From Bacteroidota bacterium (GTDB lineage Bacteria > Bacteroidota > Bacteroidia > Bacteroidales > JAADJA01): a stretch of DNA of 17,853 bases. The first letter of the stretch is position 1. Each line of letters starts with the position of its first letter. Location: contig JAJRTT010000070.1 of the NCBI GenBank assembly GCA_024278155.1, positions 1 to 17,853 on the forward strand. The letters are read 5' to 3'. Made by a program: the position numbers and the translations under genes. The notes under the pieces are model-generated. The model did no database searches. It saw nothing but the letters and a program-made list of their open reading frames with translations, and was not told the origin of the DNA. This document shows positions 1 through 6,784 of the stretch, piece after piece.

Positions 1-1
1 G

Positions 2-613
2 AAATCCGAAACCCCAAAACAATTTCTCGTGATTGCCGGGAAACCCTTGCTCATGCACACGATTAAAAAATTCCACGACTTTTCGCCCACAATAGAGATT
101 CTGCTTGTCCTTCCCGAAAGTCATTTTGGTTTCTGGAAATCACTTTGCAAAAAACATGGTTTTAACATTTCCCACAAATTGGTAAAAGGGGGGATAACAC
201 GTTTCGGTTCCGTAAAAAACGGACTTGATGAAATCAATGAAGAATGTATCGTTGCCATCCATGATGGGGTTCGGCCTCTGGTTAGCCGTAGCACCATTGA
301 AAATACATTTGCCCTTGCGGAAAAAAAAGGCAATGCAATCCCGGTCGTTGGGATTAACGAATCCATGAGGAAAGTGAAACATAAAAAAAGCGCACCTGTA
401 AACCGGGAAAAATACCGTATTGTCCAAACTCCCCAATGTTTCCATTCCAAGTTAATAAAAGAAGCTTATGAGCAAGATTTCAGGGAAGAATTTACGGATG
501 ATGCTACGGTAGTGGAATCGATGGGAATAAAAGTAAGGTTTACCAAAGGAAATTCTGAGAATATCAAAGTCACACGCCTGGTCGATCTGAAAATTGCTGA
601 GGCATTCTTATAA
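2..613 (+). CDS. ispD: 2-C-methyl-D-erythritol 4-phosphate cytidylyltransferase (5' end cut by window)
   Basis: Third step of the non-mevalonate (MEP) isoprenoid pathway: transfers CMP from CTP to methylerythritol 4-phosphate, in the cytosol. The frame is open from base 2 and reads SETPKQFLVIAGKP, matching the family just after its N-terminal GGxGxRM loop, so about 20 residues including the nucleotide-binding glycine loop lie left of the window; the GTG at 29 is internal, not the start. Family motifs follow in order: HDGVRPLVS (substrate/metal region), QTPQCF, FTDDATVVE and a C-terminal KVTRLVDLKIAEAFL. The visible part is 203 residues of a protein that is usually about 220-235. The stop TAA at 611-613 is followed at once by a hairpin. 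It converges on the lipoprotein gene. Identification is firm; only the start is unseen. Confidence 0.93.
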   Translation, partial: KSETPKQFLVIAGKPLLMHTIKKFHDFSPTIEILLVLPESHFGFWKSLCKKHGFNISHKLVKGGITRFGSVKNGLDEINEECIVAIHDGVRPLVSRSTIENTFALAEKKGNAIPVVGINESMRKVKHKKSAPVNREKYRIVQTPQCFHSKLIKEAYEQDFREEFTDDATVVESMGIKVRFTKGNSENIKVTRLVDLKIAEAFL

Positions 614-647
614 AAAAAGACCGGCCACAAAACTAATTGTGACCGGT
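612..647 (-). terminator. Intrinsic terminator of the lipoprotein gene
   Basis: ACCGGCCACAA (620-630) pairs with TTGTGACCGGT (637-647) over 11 positions with one mismatch and a 6-base loop. Read on the minus strand, the hairpin is followed by one C and seven Ts (618-612), the classic layout for the gene ending at 705. On the plus strand no U tract follows, so it would stop ispD transcripts less well, though the hairpin starts just 6 bases after the ispD stop codon. Confidence 0.75.
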
Positions 648-704
648 TGGGGATATATAGAGTTGTTTGGAGTTGTCCGTTAAATAATTATGAAATATCC
701 TTGC

Positions 705-1319
705 TTATTTTCCTTGTTCTATATGCTCGATACTTTTCTTTATTTCAGATTTCCGATAAGTTATTTTCATCCTCATCCCATCTGCTTTCTGCTCAACTAT
801 TATTTCATCTTCGGTTTCACTTATCAAATCGTATTTTGGATTAATTGCCGAACTTTTATAATCGCTTGAGATGTAAGGGCCATAAGGGCTGCATTCGATA
901 TTGAAATAGTTGTCGGGGCCATCCGAACCATTGTAGTACCAATCCCCGCGCTCACCGGGAACTTCCCAAATCTCATACATCACTTCCCATGAATACAATG
1001 CCCAACCTGATCCGGCCCATACCTCTCCTTCATAATATAGATTGTAGTTCCCCGGACGGATTTTATAGGATTCGCCCCAGTAAAACACAGGGGGAACAGC
1101 CCCGTTTCCAACATCAATATAGGTAGGTTCCGACACTTGCCATGTATAGGAAACAAACGCGTTGCCAGATCGGCCATCACGTCCATACCATGCCTTCTGA
1201 CAGGAAGTAAATCCCAGGATCAAAAGAACGGCTAATATTTTTTCGATTTCCCTCCGGGATATTTTCTTTTTATCCCTGGATTCAATTATTTTTCCAATTT
1301 TTATATTTGACCTTTTCAT
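705..1319 (-). CDS. Putative outer-membrane or periplasmic lipoprotein of unknown function
   Basis: A 204-residue protein with a lipoprotein signal: a basic N-region rich in K and R (residues 1-27), a short hydrophobic stretch (KILAVLLILGF) and the lipobox TSC, giving lipidated Cys40. The N-region is long, but there is no other Met before the Cys, so the ATG at 1319 is kept. The mature part begins with a short GRDGRSG segment and is rich in Trp, Tyr and Gly; a WYYNGSDGPDNYF-type stretch sits near residue 130, and the charged C-terminus looks helical. I recall similar uncharacterised Bacteroidota lipoproteins sharing the early GRDGR and PTYIDVG segments, but no function follows from that. It stands alone between polA and ispD, with its own terminator and a sigma-54-like promoter at 1369-1384. 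Lipoprotein call strong; role unknown. Confidence 0.8.
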   Translation of the reverse strand: MKRSNIKIGKIIESRDKKKISRREIEKILAVLLILGFTSCQKAWYGRDGRSGNAFVSYTWQVSEPTYIDVGNGAVPPVFYWGESYKIRPGNYNLYYEGEVWAGSGWALYSWEVMYEIWEVPGERGDWYYNGSDGPDNYFNIECSPYGPYISSDYKSSAINPKYDLISETEDEIIVEQKADGMRMKITYRKSEIKKSIEHIEQGK

Positions 1320-1368
1320 AACTGAATATTTTATGGTGAATAAAAATTGGGTACCCGGTCGGATATAA

Positions 1369-1384
1369 CCAAGCGGCGTGCCAA
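1369..1384 (-). promoter_or_regulatory. Candidate sigma-54 (RpoN) promoter for the lipoprotein gene
   Basis: The minus strand reads TTGGCACGCCGCTTGG, against the known -24/-12 consensus YTGGCACGRNNNTTGCW. The whole -24 block TTGGCACG is exact and TTG of the -12 block is present at the right spacing; the mismatches are R to C and the final C to G. A start about 12 bases downstream would leave a leader of roughly 40 bases before the ATG at 1319. No TAnnTTTG box was found in this interval. No rpoN or enhancer-binding protein is in the window. Confidence 0.5.
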
Positions 1385-1451
1385 AAATTAAAGAAATGGG
1401 AACTCGTGTGATGGCAAGGTTTTGCAGATAATAGTGACATTATTTATTCCT

Positions 1452-1472
1452 CCTATGACTTGGAGTCATTGG
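1452..1472. promoter_or_regulatory. 15-bp palindrome, possible activator site
   Basis: ATGACT-TGG-AGTCAT at 1455-1469 is a perfect 6-bp inverted repeat with a 3-base centre, extendable to CC/GG at 1452-1453 and 1471-1472 across one mismatch. It lies 71-85 bases upstream of the -24 block of the sigma-54-like promoter, where enhancer-binding proteins usually bind. Alternatively it is a weak hairpin 13 bases after the polA stop; no T tract follows on the minus strand, so a terminator is less likely. Confidence 0.35.
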
Positions 1473-1484
1473 ATGATTATTCGC

Positions 1485-4247
1485 CTAATGCGCCTCCAAC
1501 CAATTATTGCCGGTGTTCATATCCACGACCACGGGCACTTTAAGCGGGATGGCCGTTTCCATCAATTTCCTTATGATGGGTTGCAGCTCATCCAGTTCAT
1601 CTTTATACACATCAAATATCAATTCATCGTGCACTTGGAGGATCATTTTTGATTTAAAGCCTTTGCGGTTCATTTCATCAAAGATATCGATCATGGCGAT
1701 TTTTATCATATCGGCCGAAGAGCCTTGTATGGGCGCATTGATGGCATTTCGCTCCGCAAATCCCCGGACCACGAAATTCCGGGAATTGATATCCCTTAAA
1801 TACCGCCGCCGCCCTTTAATGGTTTCCACATAGCCATGCTCTTTTGCAAACGCAATGGATTTTTCCATATAAGCTTTCACGCCCGGATATTTTTCAAAAT
1901 ACTGGTCGATTATTTCTTTGGCTTCCTTGCGTGCAATGCCCAATCTTTCGGACAGGCCGAAAGCCGATATGCCGTAAATAATCCCAAAGTTCACCGTCTT
2001 TGCATGGCGCCTTTGCTCTTTTGTAACCTCTTCGATGGGGATTCCATAGACTTTGGAGGCCGTTGCCGTGTGGATGTCAACCCCTTCTTTAAAAGCATTT
2101 ATCATCCCTTCATCACCACTAAGTTCGGCAATTATCCGCAATTCGATTTGTGAATAGTCGGCTGCAAGCAAGGTGCATTTCTCGTTCCTTGGCACGAAAG
2201 CCTTCCTGATTTCCCTTCCCCTTTCAGTGCGAATTGGGATATTTTGCAGGTTGGGGTTATTGGAGCTTAAGCGTCCGGTGGCCGCCACTGCCTGATTGTA
2301 CGAAGTATGGATACGCCCGGTACGTTTGTTCACCATCTGGGGCAGGCTGTCCACATAAGTTGATTTCAATTTGGTCAACCCCCTGTAATCAAGGATATTC
2401 CTGACAATGGGATGTTTGTGTTTTAGCTTTTGCAAAATATCTTCCCCGGTGGAATATTGGCCCGTTTTCGTCTTCTTTGGTTTTTCGGTAATTACAAGCT
2501 TCTCGAATAAAATCACCCCTAATTGCTTCGGGGACGAGATGTTGAATTCCTCTCCGGCCTGTTCATGGATTTCGGAAACCAAAGCCTGGATTTCCTTTTC
2601 AAGTTGGGCAGAAAACTCATGCAGGGTCTCAAAATCAAGCTTTACCCCTTCGGCTTCCATTGCAGCGAGAACGGGGACAAGTGGCATTTCGATTTCTTCA
2701 AATAGTGTACGGATTTTAAATTCATCCAACATGGGCTCAAAAACTTCCTTCAACTGAAAAGTGATATCGGCATCCTCGGCGGCATAATCCTTTAAAACCT
2801 GAAGGTCGGCTGTCCGTATGCTCCTCTGGTTTTTCCCTTTTTTCCCGATCAATGTTTCGATGGGGACAGGCCGGTAATTCAAATAGGTTTCTGCCAGGAA
2901 ATCCATGTTGTGGCGCATATCGGGCTGCAAAAGGTAATGTGCTAGCATGGTATCGAACATCTTTCCTTTTACTTCGGTGTCGTACCATTTCAGCATGGAA
3001 ATATCATACTTCAGGTTTTGCCCGATTTTACCAATTTCAGGATCTTCAAAAAGGGGCTTGAACTCATTGATGATTTTCAGGCACTCGCCATAATTCTCGG
3101 GAAGTGGGATATAATACGCTTCCCCCGCTTTTATGGAAAACGACATCCCGACCAGTTCGGCTTGCTGTGCATCCAAACCGGTGGTTTCGGTATCAAAACA
3201 AAACGAACCTGCAACCCTGAGCATTTCGATCAATTCTCTCCTTTGCTTTTCCGTATCCACAAGATGATATTGATGGGGCGTATTTCGCATATCGTTTTTC
3301 TCCTGCTGGACATCTTCGGAAGCTTCCCCAAATAAATCGCCCTGCTGTGCCTGACCTTCATCCAACGAAAATTCCGTGAAAACCCTTTTGGCCAAATTCC
3401 GAAATTCCAATTCATCAAAAAGCTCTTTGATTTTTCCCTTATCGGGATCTTGTACTTTCAAGGAATCTTCCTGGAAATCGATAGGGACATCCAGGATAAT
3501 GGTTGCCAATTGTTTTGATTGAAGGCCTTGCTCGGCGAAGTTCACCACGTTCTCCTTCATCTTGCCCTTGAGTTTGTCCGCATTTTCGATAACACCTTCC
3601 ACACTACCAAATTCCTTTAAGAGTTCTTTTGCCCGCTTTTCGCCAATACCGGGGATACCGGGGATATTGTCGGAAGCATCGCCCCACAAGCCCAAAATAT
3701 CGATAACCTGCAAAGGGTTTTCTATTTCAAACTTTTCACAAACTTCCTTCACCCCCCAAATTTCAGCCTTGTTCCCAAAACGGGCCGGTTTGTACATAAA
3801 GATATTCTCGGAAACCAATTGCCCGAAATCCTTGTCCGGTGTCATCATATAGGTTGTAAAACCCTGCTGCTCGGCATTTTTTGCAAGCGTACCGATCACA
3901 TCGTCCGCTTCGTAACCATCCACATATAAAATAGGGATATTAAAGGCCTCAAGTATCTTTTTGACATAAGGAATTGATAGGGCCAGGTCTTCCGGCATTT
4001 TTGCGCGGTTGGCCTTGTATTCGATAAAATCTTCCTGCCGCTGAGTGGGCGCCATGGTATCGAAGGCCACGCCGATGTGGGTCGGTTTTTCCTTTTTCAA
4101 AACTTCCACAAGCGTATTGGTAAAGCCAAGCATGGCAGAAGTATTAAGGCCTTTCGAATTGATCCGCGGGTTTTTGCTAAAGGCAAAATAAGCCCTGTAA
4201 ATAAGGGCCATGGCATCGAGCAGGAAAAGTTTTTTTGTTTCGGGCAT
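1485..4247 (-). CDS. polA: DNA polymerase I
   Basis: A complete 920-residue polymerase for Okazaki-fragment processing and repair synthesis. The 5' nuclease domain (about 1-300) has the acidic metal ligands D11, D110/D115/D116, D138/D140 and D190/D193 and the helix-hairpin-helix GIPGIGEKRAKELL. The 3'-5' proofreading domain (about 325-510) keeps all motifs: FDTETTG (D352, E354), NLKYD (411-415) and YAAEDAD (Y488, D492), so proofreading should be active, unlike in Taq. The polymerase domain has motif A DYSQIELR (D697), motif B RRHAKTVNFGIIYG (K750, Y758) and motif C QVHDE (D874). The start is set at MPETKKLFLLDAMALIYRAY because family homology begins there and a TAnnTTTG box lies about 30 bases upstream. 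The frame stays open 83 codons further upstream (to 4496), but that stretch is the tail of a broken ATPase gene. Confidence 0.96.
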   Translation of the reverse strand: MPETKKLFLLDAMALIYRAYFAFSKNPRINSKGLNTSAMLGFTNTLVEVLKKEKPTHIGVAFDTMAPTQRQEDFIEYKANRAKMPEDLALSIPYVKKILEAFNIPILYVDGYEADDVIGTLAKNAEQQGFTTYMMTPDKDFGQLVSENIFMYKPARFGNKAEIWGVKEVCEKFEIENPLQVIDILGLWGDASDNIPGIPGIGEKRAKELLKEFGSVEGVIENADKLKGKMKENVVNFAEQGLQSKQLATIILDVPIDFQEDSLKVQDPDKGKIKELFDELEFRNLAKRVFTEFSLDEGQAQQGDLFGEASEDVQQEKNDMRNTPHQYHLVDTEKQRRELIEMLRVAGSFCFDTETTGLDAQQAELVGMSFSIKAGEAYYIPLPENYGECLKIINEFKPLFEDPEIGKIGQNLKYDISMLKWYDTEVKGKMFDTMLAHYLLQPDMRHNMDFLAETYLNYRPVPIETLIGKKGKNQRSIRTADLQVLKDYAAEDADITFQLKEVFEPMLDEFKIRTLFEEIEMPLVPVLAAMEAEGVKLDFETLHEFSAQLEKEIQALVSEIHEQAGEEFNISSPKQLGVILFEKLVITEKPKKTKTGQYSTGEDILQKLKHKHPIVRNILDYRGLTKLKSTYVDSLPQMVNKRTGRIHTSYNQAVAATGRLSSNNPNLQNIPIRTERGREIRKAFVPRNEKCTLLAADYSQIELRIIAELSGDEGMINAFKEGVDIHTATASKVYGIPIEEVTKEQRRHAKTVNFGIIYGISAFGLSERLGIARKEAKEIIDQYFEKYPGVKAYMEKSIAFAKEHGYVETIKGRRRYLRDINSRNFVVRGFAERNAINAPIQGSSADMIKIAMIDIFDEMNRKGFKSKMILQVHDELIFDVYKDELDELQPIIRKLMETAIPLKVPVVVDMNTGNNWLEAH

Positions 4248-4277
4248 AGGAGATGATTGATTTTGTTTCCCATGGCA

Positions 4278-4285
4278 CAAATGTA
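4278..4285 (-). promoter_or_regulatory. Bacteroidota-type -7 box for polA
   Basis: The minus strand reads TACATTTG, an exact match to TAnnTTTG, 30 bases upstream of the polA ATG at 4247. A TTG lies 17 bases further upstream, roughly where the -33 element is expected. The box lies between the last recognisable ATPase homology and polA, which supports the polA start at 4247 rather than further upstream. Confidence 0.55.
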
Positions 4286-5084
4286 TTAAAAAATTTCGTT
4301 CAACGATATTTCCAGATTTCAATTGACAGTAAGACCTGTCATCCAGATTAAACTCTATGTTTGCAATAGTACCCGGGAATTCACCTGCAAACAGCCTTGA
4401 TTGTGTTGCCCCGCGCCTAAATTCCCAATACCCATCAGATGAAACAATCTGTACCTTGCCATTGTTCAACTTGATAAATTCAAATATAACATCCAATCCT
4501 AAGCCCTCCAGGGTTGTCCCCCACTTTTGTCGTGTTCCCTTTTACCAAGGCCCACTCAATTGCTTGCGAACCGGAAAGCTCATTTTTGCCGATCTTTTGT
4601 AAATAGTTGTTCACATTATTTTTAATTGCCTGGCCCATATCCACGATTGTCATATCAATCCGGGGTGGGTTTTTTCGGGGAAAATATTGGCCACAGGTAT
4701 GAATTTTTTCGCAATCTCCATGAGTTCGTGCATTTTCGAATAATTCAAAAATACTTTCGTTAATTTTTTTTTTCGGCAAGTGTATTTAGTTTTGGGAAAT
4801 CTTCTTTACGAAGGAGATTCTCCCGGATATATTCCTTAAAACCTGTCACTTTATCCAGTATAAATTCGGTATGGCTTAAGGTTGTTCTATTTAGGTCGGT
4901 TACCTTTTCTTCACCAAAATAGGACAAAAGCATATTCCTTTTTAAAATGCTGTAAAGTAAATCGCTATATCCAGCTAAACTTATTGAATTGTTTTGTTTT
5001 ACAACTTCGCCAAAGATGGCTCCAAGGACTGCTGACAGGTTTGCTACAAACCAATTGCACCTTTCAAAACTAATCAATAACCTA

Positions 5085-5096
5085 GTGTCAAGACAC
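5085..5096. repeat. Short inverted repeat, possible left end of the IS630 remnant
   Basis: GTGTC-AA-GACAC is a perfect 5-bp inverted repeat directly after a TA dinucleotide (5083-5084), the target that IS630/Tc1-type elements use. It lies 44 bases before the transposase ATG at 5140, a plausible distance for a terminal repeat. No matching right end exists because the element is truncated, so the call is tentative. Confidence 0.3.
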
Positions 5097-5139
5097 ATGT
5101 AATATGACGTATAATATTGTTTTTTTTACCAAAAAGACT

Positions 5140-5712
5140 ATGGTAAGATACAAAGTAACATTAACGCAGACAGAAAGGGATGAATTAATGCGAATCATAA
5201 AAAAAGGCAGTCATTCTACGCAGACCTATCGTAATGCTCATATATTGTTAAACTGTGACGAAGGTGAACAATCTGACAAAATCACAAATGCAGAAATGGC
5301 CCGGGTTTTGAAAGTAGGGATGCGTACAATAGACCGGATAAAAAAAAGGTTTGTTGAAGAAGGGTTCGAATCGTGTTTAAAGCGAAAAGCAAGTACCCGT
5401 ACATATGAAAAGAAAGTGGATGGTGACACCGAAGCCCATTTAATAGCCATCAGTTGCAATGAACCACCAAAGGGGTTTTCAAAGTGGACGTTACGAATGC
5501 TGGCAGATAAAATGGTGGAACTAAAATATGTAGAAAGCCTGTCGCACGAAACAGTACGAGGGTTTTAAAAAAACGAGATAAAGCCCTGACGGGTTAAAGG
5601 ATGGATAATCCCGCCAAAGCAAAGTGCTGAATTTGTGACTAATATGGAAAACAAGTTAGATGTTTACAAACTTCCATTTTCAAAAGATTACCCTGTTGTC
5701 TGCATGGACGAG
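5140..5712 (+). pseudogene. IS630-family transposase, N-terminal remnant
   Basis: From the ATG at 5140 the product reads MVRYKVTLTQTERDELMRII, followed by a helix-turn-helix region (ITNAEMARVLKVGMRTIDRIKKRF) and KWTLRMLADKMVEL, typical of IS630-type transposases. The frame is closed by TAA at 5566-5568 within what should read HETVRRVLKKNEIKPW, and again by TGA at 5587-5589 where a conserved Trp codon has become a stop. After that it continues GWIIPPKQ and LDVYKLPFSKDYPVVCMDE, up to the region of the first catalytic Asp of the DDE domain. The rest of the catalytic domain is missing: at about 5712 the frame runs straight into an unrelated secreted protein. Inactive. Some sequence before 5140 is in frame (from 5104), but homology starts at MVRYKV. 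Confidence 0.82.
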
Positions 5713-6711
5713 GCCGAAGATCAAAGCTCGCTCATTGTTTCCGATTCAATAATTTTTAGCGTCCAACAAAGTATTGCTTTTAGTGGAGACCCAATCTCTT
5801 CCGATATAAACAAAGATGGCAATGCAGATTTGGTGTTTATCTATTCATATCCATCCATTGGTAGTGTATTGGCAATGTTTGATTTGGTTCAGAAATCCTT
5901 TGTCACATATGAACTCGATGGCACTGATTATTATTCGATGCCATTGATTGACCTTAACGTAAATAGTTGGATATCCGACATTGACAACAATGGAAAGCTT
6001 GATTATATTTATCCGAAGGGGAAAAACCTCTATGTCGTATCCTTGGACAATGCCGGTGCTTCCGTTGGCTGGCCCGGCCAGCAGGGGAATATACGCAATA
6101 CGGGCGTACTGGAACAGCCCGCATACTTTGCCCCGGCAAACGATACGGTTTATTGGGCTAATACAATTTCGCTTTCTCCTTATGTTGAAAATATCATTCC
6201 CGAAAAATCAATAGTGATCATTAAACCAGGTACAAAAATAAAGGCCCATTCTGGGGCAAGCCTCATTGTACAGGGGACTTTGATTGCGATGGCAACGGAA
6301 GACCATCCCGTAGTGTTCGGTGCCAACATAAACGGATCGGCAAAAGGATACTGGCAAGGGATAACGGTTTCGAACAGGGGTAACTTGTCAATCGAACATT
6401 GTGAAATAAGGGATGCCGAAATAGGAGTGCCTACCGAGGACAACAGCAATGTTACAGTAATTGATTGTACCATTGAGAACAATCTTGTGGGCATTGGGGC
6501 ATTTAACTCTGGGCCATACATAAAGGCCAATGTTGGATTCTCAATCTATGATATACTTGGGAAAGAAGCAATGAGAGCGGACAAAGGTTTTAAAAGCAGC
6601 GGTCAATATGTTTTGGAACATGATATGTCCGGGCTAAAACCGGGGGTTTATTATTTGTTGGTTTTATTGGATGGGAGGCAGGCCTATACCACAAAGATTG
6701 CTAAATGCTAA
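5635..6711 (+). pseudogene. Chimeric ORF: transposase fragment joined to the tail of a T9SS-secreted beta-helix protein
   Basis: The 358-codon frame has two origins. Residues 1-26 (to VVCMDE) are transposase. The rest is the C-terminal part of a large secreted protein: FG-GAP/VCBS-like motifs DINKDGNADLVF (57-68) and DIDNNGKLDYIY (115-126), a WPGQQGNIRNTG segment typical of the end of such propellers, a right-handed parallel beta-helix (about 185-297, with IKPGTKIKAHSGASLIVQGTL and GYWQGITV), and a T9SS type A sorting domain (299-357, with FSIYDILGKE and MSGLKPGVYYLLVL). The sorting domain lacks its usual YPNP start and follows the beta-helix abruptly, which suggests an internal deletion near 6530. 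With no signal peptide the product could not enter the Sec/T9SS route, so I call it a remnant although it is open. A short translated product cannot be excluded. Confidence 0.72.
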
Positions 6712-6728
6712 AGCTATAGTCCGAAAAC

Positions 6729-6758
6729 AAAAAAAACCCCGTTTTTGGGGCTTTTTTT
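6729..6758. terminator. Bidirectional intrinsic terminator
   Basis: CCCC (6737-6740) pairs with GGGG (6747-6750) around a GTTTTT loop. Eight As lie on the left (6729-6736) and, after one C, seven Ts on the right (6752-6758), so either strand gives a GC stem followed by a U tract. It serves the C25 protease gene ending at 6785 (minus strand) and the remnant ending at 6711 (plus strand). Confidence 0.8.
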
Positions 6759-6784
6759 AATATCGGTATAAAATTGAAAACCAA

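Larger units (their letters stand above)
4248..5098 (-). pseudogene. Frameshifted HATPase-fold ATP-binding protein
   Basis: Three reading-frame pieces together make one protein. Piece 1 (5098-4760) carries FERCNWFVANLSAVLGAIFG, typical of the N-terminal part of a Bacteroidota ATP-binding family. Piece 2 (from 4779) carries the N box INESIFELFENARTH, then DMTIVDMGQAI and WALVKGNTTKVGDNPGG. Piece 3 (from about 4500) continues LGLDVIFEFIKLNNGKVQI and runs open into polA. Each junction needs removal of one base: one A in the ten-A run at 4764-4773 (minus strand), and one G at about 4510-4512, inside the GGLGL nucleotide-binding loop. The fold is that of histidine-kinase/anti-sigma-factor ATPases; from memory such genes often sit next to a STAS-like (DUF4325) gene, absent here. 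Homology fades near 4311. The 5' end may be cut by the IS630 remnant. Homopolymer sequencing error is the main alternative to real decay. Confidence 0.72.

Noticed and set aside
4760..4779. Programmed frameshift at the ten-A run
   Set aside because: Slippery A runs can support frameshifting, but a second independent single-base break lies about 265 bases further on, so decay or sequencing error is simpler.
4480..5098. Two separate small hypothetical genes
   Set aside because: Their products align end to end as one ATP-binding protein once single-base insertions are removed, so they are pieces of one broken gene.
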